Assembly: GCA_964591665.1 (NCBI GenBank)
Contig: CAZQCV010000006.1
Coordinates: forward strand, 1 to 34,944
Source: CAZQCV01 sp964591665
Lineage (GTDB): Bacteria; Patescibacteriota; Minisyncoccia; Phycocordibacterales; UBA9973
Length of the DNA: 34,944 nucleotides
Reading direction: 5' to 3'
The notes under the pieces are model-generated. The model ran no database searches, was not told the origin of the DNA, and saw only the letters and a list, made by a program, of their open reading frames with translations. The translations under genes and the position numbers were made by a program. Positions 6,691 to 14,792 of this stretch are shown one piece after another; position 1 is the stretch's first letter; the number at the start of each line of letters is the position of its first letter.

Positions 6691-8035
6691 CAGATATTGT
6701 TGATGTGTGTCCCGTCGTTATCTTATAGAATGATTCCATCATACCATAAATACTTTCCGTAAGAGGAATGTGTTCGCTATATGTCTTGATACGATACAAA
6801 TAATCTTTCGGTGCATACAATAAAAGATCTAGCAACGTTGCTTGGACGGTTTTTGTATTAATTCTAAACGGTGCTATGGTTATCTCTCCTCGAAAAATTG
6901 ATGGATCGATATTTTGTGTGTTAGGAGAAAACATATCGGAATGTTTCTTTTGGAGTTTTTGATATTGTTCTAAAATTTTTTTTAAATAGTTAATTTGAGA
7001 AAACCCGCCATCTGTTCTCAGTCCTTCCATTCCACATAGAACAATAAAAGAAAGTGCCATGCTCGGATAAATCTTTTTTGTGGTTAATGCGTCGATGAGA
7101 TAGTCTTTTGTCAACGCAATGCGTACTCCTGTGTCTGATATGAGTGCACCGTCTTGTATATACATGCGTTCTCGTGTGTGATCATTTCTATACCAAAACA
7201 AATGCGTCCCTGTATTTTTTTTAGAATCAAAAGCGCCGATTACGCCGTCAAAATATTCTATGAAACTTTCCTGTACACTTGTATCCGTAAGTAATGCTCT
7301 GATTGCCTGGTTTTTATCAAACTCTGAACAAATATATTTTACAACAACTGATTCCTGGTCGATGGTGATGAGCGGCTTTTTTTCTTGTCCCAAAAGTTTC
7401 CAAAGTTCTTTGTTGATATGAGATATTGCGATCTCATATGTAGTGATCTCTTTTCTTTGAAAAATATTATTAATAATCATTTGCAGTTTTTTGTTTGTTT
7501 CAGGTGAAAGCATTGCCGCATATTTTGTAAGTTGCTTTTCTGCGTGTTGTTTCATGTTCTCTGTGTGAATTTTCATGCCGTACACGGGAGATCTATGTTG
7601 TGATGATGGGAAAAAGGGGATTCGAACGAGTGTGCCATCCATAGTATGGAAAAGAACCCCTCGTGGGAAAGATGAGTTATCAAGAGAGATGCCTGCACAC
7701 GGGAGTATAATAATTGCTTGAGTTTCTGGTGTGATGATGTCCTCTATGAGCGTATTATGGAAAAAAAAAGGATGGCCGAGTGGTCCGTGGTGATCCGCTG
7801 TCCCTGCTCGAAATGTTGTCTGTAGGGTGTTTCGTATAATGCTTCCATCAACTACGAGACCTCTCTCTATCGCTATGTCTGAAATTATGTCGATCAAAGG
7901 AGAATTACTATCTTTCTCGGCCATCATGGTCTTCTGATAATATTCTAATACAGATGTTGTTGTGTTTTCTCGAATAACCCGTGCAAGTTCAGGTCGGTTT
8001 TTGCAGACAATTTCAGTTGCTTCCTTTAAATTCAT
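6638..8035 (-). CDS. Unrecognised 465-residue protein paired with ATP-grasp ligase
   Basis: I do not recognise the family. The product is soluble, with no signal peptide. A histidine-rich motif DHHGPLGHP at residues 81-89, followed by FFFH (H93), sits after a helical N-terminus and could bind metal. A strand-rich part, AIIILPCAGISLDN, follows near residue 107. The C-terminal half (~330-465) looks helical. The ATP-grasp gene downstream overlaps its 3' end in another frame, so the pair is almost certainly co-translated and may act as one system. A minus-strand TATTAT (8045-8050) ends 9 nt before the ATG at 8035, giving the pair its own promoter, separate from comF. Confidence 0.75.
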   Translation of the reverse strand: MNLKEATEIVCKNRPELARVIRENTTTSVLEYYQKTMMAEKDSNSPLIDIISDIAIERGLVVDGSIIRNTLQTTFRAGTADHHGPLGHPFFFHNTLIEDIITPETQAIIILPCAGISLDNSSFPRGVLFHTMDGTLVRIPFFPSSQHRSPVYGMKIHTENMKQHAEKQLTKYAAMLSPETNKKLQMIINNIFQRKEITTYEIAISHINKELWKLLGQEKKPLITIDQESVVVKYICSEFDKNQAIRALLTDTSVQESFIEYFDGVIGAFDSKKNTGTHLFWYRNDHTRERMYIQDGALISDTGVRIALTKDYLIDALTTKKIYPSMALSFIVLCGMEGLRTDGGFSQINYLKKILEQYQKLQKKHSDMFSPNTQNIDPSIFRGEITIAPFRINTKTVQATLLDLLLYAPKDYLYRIKTYSEHIPLTESIYGMMESFYKITTGHTSTISDAPISKPLWYANETTTE

Positions 8036-8074
8036 ATATCGTTGATAATACCATAAAGTATCTAAGACTGGTAT

Positions 8075-8743
8075 TTAATGTGCGATCGTATATGCAACCA
8101 CTTGTTTCACCCCTGCTTTTTGTAGCAGTTGCTCTATCTCGACGAGCGTTGACCCACTTGTGGTTACATCATCAATAAGTATAATATTTTTATTTTTTAA
8201 AAATGGCTGCATTTTCTCTGATATATAAAATGCTCCTTCGATTTGTGATAGACGTTCTTGTCGATGTCTTGTCCGAGCCTGACTCTTTTCTTTGTGGTAT
8301 CTCTCAATAAGTTCTGGTCTGTACATAATTTTCTTTTGTATACTCGGGTCGATATATTTCAATGCCTCTTCCGCAATCCATGCTGCCTGGTTATACCCAC
8401 GAATGCGCCGTTTCTTTTTTGAAAGTGGTACAGGTATAAGTATATATTTTTGCACAAAAGGTACGCTCTCGAGTATATCGTGTGTCAGTAACTCTGCTAT
8501 GTATCTTGCAAGTACTTGGGCGATACGTCTATTTCCTGAATATTTCATACTCCAAATGAGTTCTTTGATATATGGATGTTTATATGAAAAAACAGCATGT
8601 GCATAGGGTAGTTCTGTTGAGCAACTTTTTGGGATTGTATTACCACATCGGGCGCAAAGTGGTGTCCCAAATTTATCACATCCGATGCAGTGTTCAGGGA
8701 ACAGTATGTCGAGAAGCGCATTGTATAGTTTTAATATATACAT
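8075..8743 (-). CDS. comF: ComF-family phosphoribosyltransferase-like protein
   Basis: The 222-residue product has the full ComF layout. An N-terminal zinc-ribbon-like set of cysteines (C19, C22, C30, C33) is followed by a PRTase fold with RRIRGYNQA near residue 105 and the PRPP-loop motif IILIDDVTTSGST (D191-D192). ComF proteins act in DNA uptake and import of single strands in competent bacteria. In this setting the neighbouring type IV pilus genes support such a role, and uptake of foreign DNA is a plausible nucleotide source for a reduced genome (inference). The ATG at 8743 sits 7 nt after a minus-strand TATAGC box that overlaps the pilM promoter. Confidence 0.88.
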   Translation of the reverse strand: MYILKLYNALLDILFPEHCIGCDKFGTPLCARCGNTIPKSCSTELPYAHAVFSYKHPYIKELIWSMKYSGNRRIAQVLARYIAELLTHDILESVPFVQKYILIPVPLSKKKRRIRGYNQAAWIAEEALKYIDPSIQKKIMYRPELIERYHKEKSQARTRHRQERLSQIEGAFYISEKMQPFLKNKNIILIDDVTTSGSTLVEIEQLLQKAGVKQVVAYTIAH

Positions 8744-8750
8744 AGTGTGT

Positions 8751-8758
8751 GCTATACT
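8751..8758. promoter_or_regulatory. Overlapping divergent -10 boxes for comF and pilM
   Basis: The 8-nt string GCTATACT holds TATACT on the plus strand (8753-8758, 11 nt before the pilM ATG at 8770). Read on the minus strand, it holds TATAGC (8756-8751), 7 nt before the comF ATG at 8743. One AT-rich core can therefore open for either direction, linking competence and pilus gene expression. Confidence 0.6.
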
Positions 8759-8769
8759 GTACCATATCT

Positions 8770-9891
8770 ATGGATTTTTCGTTCAAGAAGACATTTGAAT
8801 CAGTGCTATCTTCATTTGCGCAAAAAGATGAAAGTGTTGTTGGTATTGATGTTGGAACCTCTTCTATCAAAGTGGTGCAACTAAAGCGTAAAAATGGACG
8901 TGCGGTGCTCGAGACATACGGTGCTCTGTCTTTGGGTTCGTATGCCAAACTTGATGTAGGAGCAATCACTAATCTTGAAAATCCTGTTCTCGCTACTGCA
9001 CTTGCTGATGTTATCCGTGAATCAGGTGTTACGACTAAAAGTGGAGCGATTGCTGTTCCAGCATCTGCAAGTTTGGTGTTTATTATAGACCTACCACGAT
9101 CTATCGATGACAAAAATATGGCGACCATAATTCCAACAGAAGCTCGCAAATATATTCCTGTGCCGATCAATGAAGTCATGCTTGACTATTGGGCAATTCC
9201 TGAACATGAAGAATCTGTATCAGAACTTACTCCTGCTACGGTACCAAGTGACAAACGAGAAGTTTTGATTGCTGCGATCCATAATGAAACTATTTCAAAA
9301 TATCAAGACTTAATGAAAAATAGTAATCTTTCAAGTAGTTTTGCTGAGATTGAAACATTTAGCGCAATGCGCTCAACGTTTAGTCACGAACTATCAACGG
9401 TACTGCTTATTGATTTTGGTGCATCCAAAACAAAACTCGCAGTTGTCGAATACGGCATTATTAAAAGTTTTCACATTGTTAATCGTGGTTCGTATGATAT
9501 TTCAAATGCATTGTCAAAATCTCTTTCGGTACCGTTTGCAAAAGCAGAAGAAATGAAGCGAGAATTTGGTCTCTTCGGTAGCTCGCTTGATAAATCAGTT
9601 GAAGAGATTACAAAACTTTCTGTAACGTATATCCTCAATGAAACAAGTTCTGTGATTCTCGCGTATGAAAAGAAATATAATAAAACAATTAATAAAGTGA
9701 TTTTGTGTGGTGGAGGGTCACTCTTGAAGGGTTTTTATGATATGGCTCGCACACACTTTACCGCACCTGTTGAAATGGGTCATCCGTTTGCAAAAGTCGA
9801 AGCTCCTGCCTTTCTCGAGCCAGTGCTTAAAGAGACAGGTCCTGAGTTTGCTGTGGCAATCGGACTTGCGCTCAGACAACTAGAGTCGTAA
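8770..9891 (+). CDS. pilM: Type IV pilus assembly protein PilM
   Basis: The 373-residue actin-fold ATPase-like protein opens the pilus cluster. VVGIDVGTSSIKVVQLKRKNG (residues ~23-43) is the first phosphate-binding loop, VLLIDFGASKTKLAVVEYG near residue 210 is the second, and VILCGGGSLLKGF near 310 is the adenosine motif. PilM sits on the cytoplasmic face, binds the PilN N-terminus and links the pilus platform to the motor. The start was set at the ATG at 8770; an in-frame GTG at 8749 would fall within the -10 box. The following gene starts 64 nt later with its own promoter. Confidence 0.93.
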   Translation: MDFSFKKTFESVLSSFAQKDESVVGIDVGTSSIKVVQLKRKNGRAVLETYGALSLGSYAKLDVGAITNLENPVLATALADVIRESGVTTKSGAIAVPASASLVFIIDLPRSIDDKNMATIIPTEARKYIPVPINEVMLDYWAIPEHEESVSELTPATVPSDKREVLIAAIHNETISKYQDLMKNSNLSSSFAEIETFSAMRSTFSHELSTVLLIDFGASKTKLAVVEYGIIKSFHIVNRGSYDISNALSKSLSVPFAKAEEMKREFGLFGSSLDKSVEEITKLSVTYILNETSSVILAYEKKYNKTINKVILCGGGSLLKGFYDMARTHFTAPVEMGHPFAKVEAPAFLEPVLKETGPEFAVAIGLALRQLES

Positions 9892-9910
9892 TACACAGAT
9901 TAAACAAAAA

Positions 9911-9947
9911 AGTACTATACAAATAATATACTTCATAGTACTATAGT
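9911..9947 (+). promoter_or_regulatory. Inverted repeat and -10 box upstream of pilN-like gene
   Basis: AGTACTAT (9911-9918) and ATAGTACT (9935-9942) form a perfect 8-bp inverted repeat with a 16-nt spacer. Its right arm runs into a TATAGT -10 box (9942-9947) that ends 8 nt before the ATG at 9956. The arrangement could be an operator covering the promoter, or a pilM 3'-end hairpin without a T-run. Confidence 0.45.
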
Positions 9948-9955
9948 ATGTAGAT

Positions 9956-10648
9956 ATGGAAACAACGTTTCAAACATCATTTATTCCAAAGCAACCAGTG
10001 ACCGAACAAAAACAGTCACGGGTTTCATCTTCGGTAAATATTCTCCTCTTCATCTCAGTTATTATTTTTATTGTATCTGTTATTGCTGCGGGACTTGTCT
10101 ATTTTTATAAGACAACGCTTGAAAAAAGTGTAGCTGCAAGTGAAGAAGAATTAAATCGGGCGAAGGATGCGTTTGACGGTAATTTTATTACCGATCTTCA
10201 GACTGCTGATAAACGACTTCGTGCAGCTGGGGAAGTGCTTGGTAATCACATTATTCTTTCTCCAATTTTTGAGATTCTACAAAATGCGACACTAAAGACT
10301 GTTAGATTTACAAAGTTCACTCATACAGTAGTTGGCACAGGTGCTGGCGCAAGGATCGAAGTTAAGATGACAGGTAGAGCAAAAGATTATACAGCTATTG
10401 CCTTACAGTCTGATGCACTCACCAGAAGCAAATATATTAAAGATCCACTTTTCTCTAATTTAACTCTTGATGACCAGAGTAATGTTTTGTTTGACGTTGT
10501 GTTTACGGTTGATCCGCATCTTGTACTTTTTACTGACGTCATCGCAAAAGGTGACACGACAAATACTACCTCTGGACAGACATCGCAAGCTCCGGTCACG
10601 CAACCAGCGGAGCAGTTACCAGCATCTAATCAGGGTGCAACCCAATAA
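9956..10648 (+). CDS. PilN-like type IV pilus inner-membrane protein
   Basis: The 230-residue product has a short cytoplasmic N-terminus, one membrane helix (residues ~27-51) and a coiled-coil-like stretch (~56-85), then an alpha/beta periplasmic-type domain. This is the PilN/GspL-C layout, and the place right after pilM agrees. The first residues (TTFQTSFIPKQPV) match the kind of short N-terminal peptide that PilM binds. The tail after residue ~200 is rich in T, Q, S and P and is probably disordered. Sequence identity to model PilN proteins is low, so the call rests on layout and gene order. Confidence 0.75.
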   Translation: METTFQTSFIPKQPVTEQKQSRVSSSVNILLFISVIIFIVSVIAAGLVYFYKTTLEKSVAASEEELNRAKDAFDGNFITDLQTADKRLRAAGEVLGNHIILSPIFEILQNATLKTVRFTKFTHTVVGTGAGARIEVKMTGRAKDYTAIALQSDALTRSKYIKDPLFSNLTLDDQSNVLFDVVFTVDPHLVLFTDVIAKGDTTNTTSGQTSQAPVTQPAEQLPASNQGATQ

Positions 10649-10654
10649 TTATAT

Positions 10655-11221
10655 ATGACTAGATTTCTTATTCCATTATTACTCATCTGTGCTTCTGTTG
10701 CGTTATTTATTGTGTTTGTAAACCCAACATACACTGAAGTTGGTGAACTCAGACAACAGCAGCAAGCATATGATGAAGCGTTGGTGAATTCTCGAAAATT
10801 GCTTGAAAAACGCAATCAACTTTCTGAGATATATAATAGTTTTTCTACAGAAGATCGTGACCGTCTCATGAAACTCATGCCTGACAATGTAGACAATATT
10901 CGTCTTATCATTGATATACAAAGAATTGCTGCAAAATACGGAATGATTCCTCGTGATATCAAATTTGATGCAGTGACTCGTTCTGCGGCAAACGCTACTT
11001 CAGTTACGCCTGACCAAGTTAACCAAGCGAAACGAGATTATGGTTCATTTGATCTAGAATTTGCGCTTATTGGAACATACGAAAATTTTGTAGCGTTTGT
11101 GAGAGATTTGGAGAAGAGCTTGCGCATTGTAGATATTAGTTCTGTTACCTTTGGTGTCGAAGAAGGTAAGACTGCACTCCGTTTTACTATTAAGACAAAA
11201 ACATACTGGCTTAAAAATTAA
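10655..11221 (+). CDS. PilO-like type IV pilus inner-membrane protein
   Basis: The 188-residue product has a single N-terminal membrane helix (residues ~4-22), a coiled coil (~30-60, GELRQQQQAYDEALVNSRKLLEKRNQL) and a ferredoxin-like C-terminal domain (~75-185). This is the PilO layout, with helix I, coiled coil and dimerising domain. The gene starts 6 nt after the pilN-like stop. PilO normally pairs with PilN to form the alignment complex, which in diderm models reaches the outer-membrane secretin. No secretin gene is present in this window, which fits the single-membrane envelope assumed for this group. Confidence 0.75.
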   Translation: MTRFLIPLLLICASVALFIVFVNPTYTEVGELRQQQQAYDEALVNSRKLLEKRNQLSEIYNSFSTEDRDRLMKLMPDNVDNIRLIIDIQRIAAKYGMIPRDIKFDAVTRSAANATSVTPDQVNQAKRDYGSFDLEFALIGTYENFVAFVRDLEKSLRIVDISSVTFGVEEGKTALRFTIKTKTYWLKN

Positions 11222-11240
11222 GTAGTATCTTTATACCTAT

Positions 11241-11936
11241 ATGAAAAAAACATTCTTCATTCTCGCAGCGCTCGTCCTCATTGGTGGTGGAGTTATTGCG
11301 TATAGTGGTCTTGGTAAAGCTTCTCAGACAAACGGTGCATCACCGCTTCAGTCTTCAAATGCCGGTGCATCAACACCTGCAAGTGCAGCTACTCCTTCTG
11401 CTGAAGTAAGTAATCAATTTCTCAGATTGTTGTTGAGTATTAATTCAATATCAATTTCAAATGAACTTTTTGCAAAGCCATCATATCTTGCACTTGTTGA
11501 TTTTTCAACACGTCTTGAGTCAGACGGCACAGAAGGTAGACCAAACCCATTTGCGCCTATCGGAGTTGACCAAACAGCAAGTACTGGTGGTACTGGAGCA
11601 AATCCAGTAACCAATCAACCATCACAAGGTACACAAAGTACACTAGTTACAAATCCTGTCTCGAATATAACCGCGACTACTGCCATTGCGTCAGGTATTG
11701 TACCTTCTAGTGTTATTGCAACTGAGCGATATTTTGAGTGGGGTACTATGACACAGCCACCTTTTGATAAAAAAAGTAATTTTGTTGCGCAAAATCCTGT
11801 GACCGGAGTTTTTGGTGTACAAGTAACGAACCTCATTCCTAACACAACATATTCTCTTCGCGCGGTTGCCAAAGTCGGAGGCCAACTTGTTTACGGTCCG
11901 ATCGTCACTTTTAAAACATTAGCTAGTGCAAATTAA
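11241..11936 (+). CDS. Exported Fn3-like protein in the pilP position
   Basis: The 231-residue product has an N-terminal hydrophobic anchor (residues ~4-24), an S/T/A/P-rich linker, a helical segment (~55-90) and the string GRPNPFAPIG near residue 100. A C-terminal fibronectin-III-like domain (~135-228) ends with LIPNTTYSLRAVAKVGG and a final VTFKTL strand. The RPNPFAP string recalls the PilP family R/D-PF-x-P motif, and the gene is in the pilP position between pilO and pilB. The Fn3-like domain is not standard for PilP, so this may be a lineage-specific accessory pilus protein. A second linker around 110-130 is rich in T, G, S and Q. Confidence 0.6.
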   Translation: MKKTFFILAALVLIGGGVIAYSGLGKASQTNGASPLQSSNAGASTPASAATPSAEVSNQFLRLLLSINSISISNELFAKPSYLALVDFSTRLESDGTEGRPNPFAPIGVDQTASTGGTGANPVTNQPSQGTQSTLVTNPVSNITATTAIASGIVPSSVIATERYFEWGTMTQPPFDKKSNFVAQNPVTGVFGVQVTNLIPNTTYSLRAVAKVGGQLVYGPIVTFKTLASAN

Positions 11937-11938
11937 TC

Positions 11939-13675
11939 ATGCCATTTCTCGAGGTCTTAGTCGCACAAGGTATTATAAAAGATACTCAAGTCGCTGAGAT
12001 TATTCGTCGTGCAGAAGAGCGTCACGAAGGAGATGTTGATCTTGCTCTTATGGAATTTGGGCTTACCGAAGCACAAATTCTCGAACTCAAAAGTAGATAT
12101 TTTAATATTCCTATAAAAGAAATAAATCCTAAAACCATCAGTCTTGAGACCCTTAAAAACATTCCAGAGGATTCAGCAAAACATTATAAGATTGTTGCTC
12201 TTGGTATCGTCGATGGTGTTCTCGAAGTTGGTATTGTAAATCCCGATAATATTCAAGCAACCGATGCATTGCAGTTTATCGTAAACAAGTTAGGGTTACC
12301 GTTTAAATATTATCTGATCTCTACGCAACAGTTCCAAGAAATTGTAAAAAATTATAGTGGTGTAAGTGGAGAAGTCGACCAAGCGATGTCTGAGCTTGAT
12401 ACTGAAATTGCACAAGTTAATACTGCGGATGCCCTTGATGCAGAAAGTAAAAATCCTCAAGAAAAACTAAAACCTGGTGAAGAAGAAAAAATTGTTGAAG
12501 ATGCACCTATTATTAAAATTGTTGCGGTGATTCTTCGTCACGCAACAGAAGGTAACGCGTCTGATATTCATATCGAAAATACTGGTGATCAGGTAAAAGT
12601 TCGTTTTCGCGTTGATGGCACGCTCCATACATCGCTTGTGCTCCCGTTAAATGTATACGCAGGTATCGTTGCTCGCATAAAAATTTTGTCAAAACTTCGC
12701 CTTGATGAAAAACGTAAACCTCAGGATGGTGGATTCTCTACAAAAATAGAAGGACGTAAAATTGACTTTCGTGTATCAACGTTCCCGACGTATTACGGTG
12801 AAAAGGTCGTAATGCGTATTCTTGATTCAGATCGTGGAGTTAAAGCACTTGATTCACTTGATATGACACCAGCACACCTGGAAATGGTTCGTGCTGCGAT
12901 TGCGAAACCGTACGGTATTATTCTCATTACAGGTCCTACTGGTTCTGGTAAGTCAACAACACTGTATTCTATGTTAAATGAGCTTGATCGAGAGAAAGCA
13001 AACGTTGTCTCTCTAGAAGATCCAGTAGAATATCATATGGCAAGTGTAAACCAGTCGCAAGTAATGCCGGAGATCGGGTATACATTTGCATCTGGACTTC
13101 GTTCTATTCTTCGTCAAGACCCAGATATTATTATGGTGGGTGAAATACGTGATAAAGAAACTGCGCAGCTTGCTATACAAGCCGCGCTTACGGGGCACCT
13201 TGTATTGTCTACACTCCACACAAATACGGCACTTGGCGCTATTCCTCGTTTGGTTGATATGGGTGTTGATCCGTATCTGATTGCGCCGACGCTGGTTCTT
13301 ACTATGGCACAACGACTTGTAAAGACTATCAATCCTGGTTCGCGCAAGCAGGTTCCTATGGATGAAAGTACTCGCAAGACAATTGTTGATTCTTTTGCTG
13401 ATTTGCCTGAAGCGTATCGCGCTGGTATACAAATTCCAGAGACTATGTATACATACGAACCTACACCAGATTGTCCTACAGGACTCAAAGGTCGTATGGC
13501 GGTCTTTGAAACAGTTATGATTGATCAAGAAATGCAAAGAATGATTCTTGACCACCCAATCGAACAAGAAATATACAAAGTAGCACGTTCTAAAGGTATG
13601 CTTACTATGAAAGAAGATGCAATCCTTAAAAGTCTTCGAGGAGATATTCCATTTCAGGAAGTATATGGTTTGTAG
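11939..13675 (+). CDS. pilB: Type IV pilus extension ATPase PilB
   Basis: The 578-residue product has an N-terminal T2SSE_N domain (residues ~1-150) and a hexameric secretion ATPase domain. Walker A is GPTGSGKS (332-339), the Asp box lies around SLEDPVEYH, Walker B is PDIIMVGEIRD near residue 397, and the His box is GHLVLSTLHTN. It powers pilus extension at the cytoplasmic face of PilC. The four-cysteine zinc site found in most PilB/GspE proteins between the ATPase core and the C-terminus is missing; only C512 remains. It begins 2 nt after the preceding stop, so it is part of the pilM-to-pilB unit. Confidence 0.95.
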   Translation: MPFLEVLVAQGIIKDTQVAEIIRRAEERHEGDVDLALMEFGLTEAQILELKSRYFNIPIKEINPKTISLETLKNIPEDSAKHYKIVALGIVDGVLEVGIVNPDNIQATDALQFIVNKLGLPFKYYLISTQQFQEIVKNYSGVSGEVDQAMSELDTEIAQVNTADALDAESKNPQEKLKPGEEEKIVEDAPIIKIVAVILRHATEGNASDIHIENTGDQVKVRFRVDGTLHTSLVLPLNVYAGIVARIKILSKLRLDEKRKPQDGGFSTKIEGRKIDFRVSTFPTYYGEKVVMRILDSDRGVKALDSLDMTPAHLEMVRAAIAKPYGIILITGPTGSGKSTTLYSMLNELDREKANVVSLEDPVEYHMASVNQSQVMPEIGYTFASGLRSILRQDPDIIMVGEIRDKETAQLAIQAALTGHLVLSTLHTNTALGAIPRLVDMGVDPYLIAPTLVLTMAQRLVKTINPGSRKQVPMDESTRKTIVDSFADLPEAYRAGIQIPETMYTYEPTPDCPTGLKGRMAVFETVMIDQEMQRMILDHPIEQEIYKVARSKGMLTMKEDAILKSLRGDIPFQEVYGL

Positions 13676-13690
13676 TTTTTAGTGTTTAGG

Positions 13691-13696
13691 TATACA
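13691..13696 (+). promoter_or_regulatory. -10 box (TATACA) for pilT
   Basis: TATACA ends 10 nt before the pilT ATG at 13707, in a 31-nt gap after pilB. It suggests that pilT can be expressed apart from pilB. Confidence 0.45.
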
Positions 13697-13706
13697 ATAA
13701 ATACAT

Positions 13707-14765
13707 ATGGATTATCGTACACTGCTTGATGATTTTATAACAATACTTATGCGAGAAGGTGGATCAGATCTCCATCTCTCTGTGGGACGTGTGCCCGCTA
13801 TTCGTGCATCGGGGCAACTACTTTCATTGGTTGGCAAGGAAGCACTTAATCGTGATACTGTACTAGGGATACTCTCCGTGGTACTTGGCGAAGATAAACT
13901 TCGTAAGTTTGTAGAAACACAAGAAATTGATTTTGCATATGATTACAAAACAGAAGCTCGACTTCGTGGAAATGCATATTTTCAAAAAGGTAGCGTTTCT
14001 ATCTCTCTTCGACTTATTCCGAAAGTAAAATCACTTGCAGAACTTCAACTCCCAGATGCGCTTGCGGCGTTTGCACGCAAGAAGCAAGGACTTTTTCTTG
14101 TTGTGGGTCCAGTAGGTCAAGGAAAATCAACCACTATGGCGTCTTTGGTTAATATGATAAACGAAGAACGTAATGAACACATCATTACGGTTGAAGATCC
14201 GATCGAATATGTTTTTGCACCAAAGAATTCACTTATTGATCAGCGTGAAGTTGGTATTGATACGCATGATTTTCCGAGTGCTCTTAAGTCAGTTTTTCGA
14301 CAAGACGCTAATGTTATCATGATCGGCGAAATGCGAAGTGCCGACACGATGTCTGCAGCAGTAACTGCTGCAGAAACAGGGCACTTGGTGTTCTCAACGC
14401 TTCATACAAACAATGCACTCCAAACGATTGACCGTATTATCGATGGATTTCCAGCCGGACAGCAAGATCAAGTAAAAACACAGCTTGCGAATTCGCTTAT
14501 TGGTATTTTCTCGCAACGACTTATTCCTCGTATCTCTGGTGGACTCGTTCCCGCATATGAATTACTTGTATGTACTCCAGCGGTTGCCAATTTGATCCGC
14601 GAGGGAAGAACGCATGAAATTGAGGTAGTGATCGAAACGGGTCAGGATCAAGGAATGATTGACATGAATCGTTGTCTTATTGATTTGGTCCGCAAAGGTG
14701 AAATCAGCATGGAAAACGCATACCTTTACTCACTTAATCCGAAGGCACTCGAACGACTCTTCTAG
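13707..14765 (+). CDS. pilT: Type IV pilus retraction ATPase PilT
   Basis: The 352-residue product has an N-terminal PAS-like part (GGSDLHLSVGRVPAIRASGQL, the typical PilT opening) and a C-terminal ATPase. Walker A is GPVGQGKSTT near residue 135, a variant of the usual GPTGSGKSTT. Other motifs are TVEDPIEYVF, VIMIGEMRSADT (Walker B region) and GHLVFSTLHTN (His box). PilT removes pilin subunits to retract the pilus, giving twitching or DNA pulling, so this cell probably makes dynamic pili. It has its own -10 box and is followed 27 nt later by pilC. Confidence 0.95.
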   Translation: MDYRTLLDDFITILMREGGSDLHLSVGRVPAIRASGQLLSLVGKEALNRDTVLGILSVVLGEDKLRKFVETQEIDFAYDYKTEARLRGNAYFQKGSVSISLRLIPKVKSLAELQLPDALAAFARKKQGLFLVVGPVGQGKSTTMASLVNMINEERNEHIITVEDPIEYVFAPKNSLIDQREVGIDTHDFPSALKSVFRQDANVIMIGEMRSADTMSAAVTAAETGHLVFSTLHTNNALQTIDRIIDGFPAGQQDQVKTQLANSLIGIFSQRLIPRISGGLVPAYELLVCTPAVANLIREGRTHEIEVVIETGQDQGMIDMNRCLIDLVRKGEISMENAYLYSLNPKALERLF

Positions 14766-14780
14766 AATCGTTTCGCGTGA

Positions 14781-14786
14781 TATACT
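14781..14786 (+). promoter_or_regulatory. -10 box (TATACT), leaderless promoter of pilC
   Basis: TATACT is followed by exactly 6 nt (TACTAC) and the pilC ATG at 14793, the same geometry as at 3770 and 16011. Confidence 0.65.
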
Positions 14787-14792
14787 TACTAC

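Noticed and set aside
8749..8769. Longer pilM from an upstream GTG
   Set aside because: It would run through the TATACT box, and the extra residues do not match PilM.
13013..13567. Long minus-strand frame inside pilB
   Set aside because: It is a shadow of a strongly conserved ATPase gene, with no promoter or recognisable protein.
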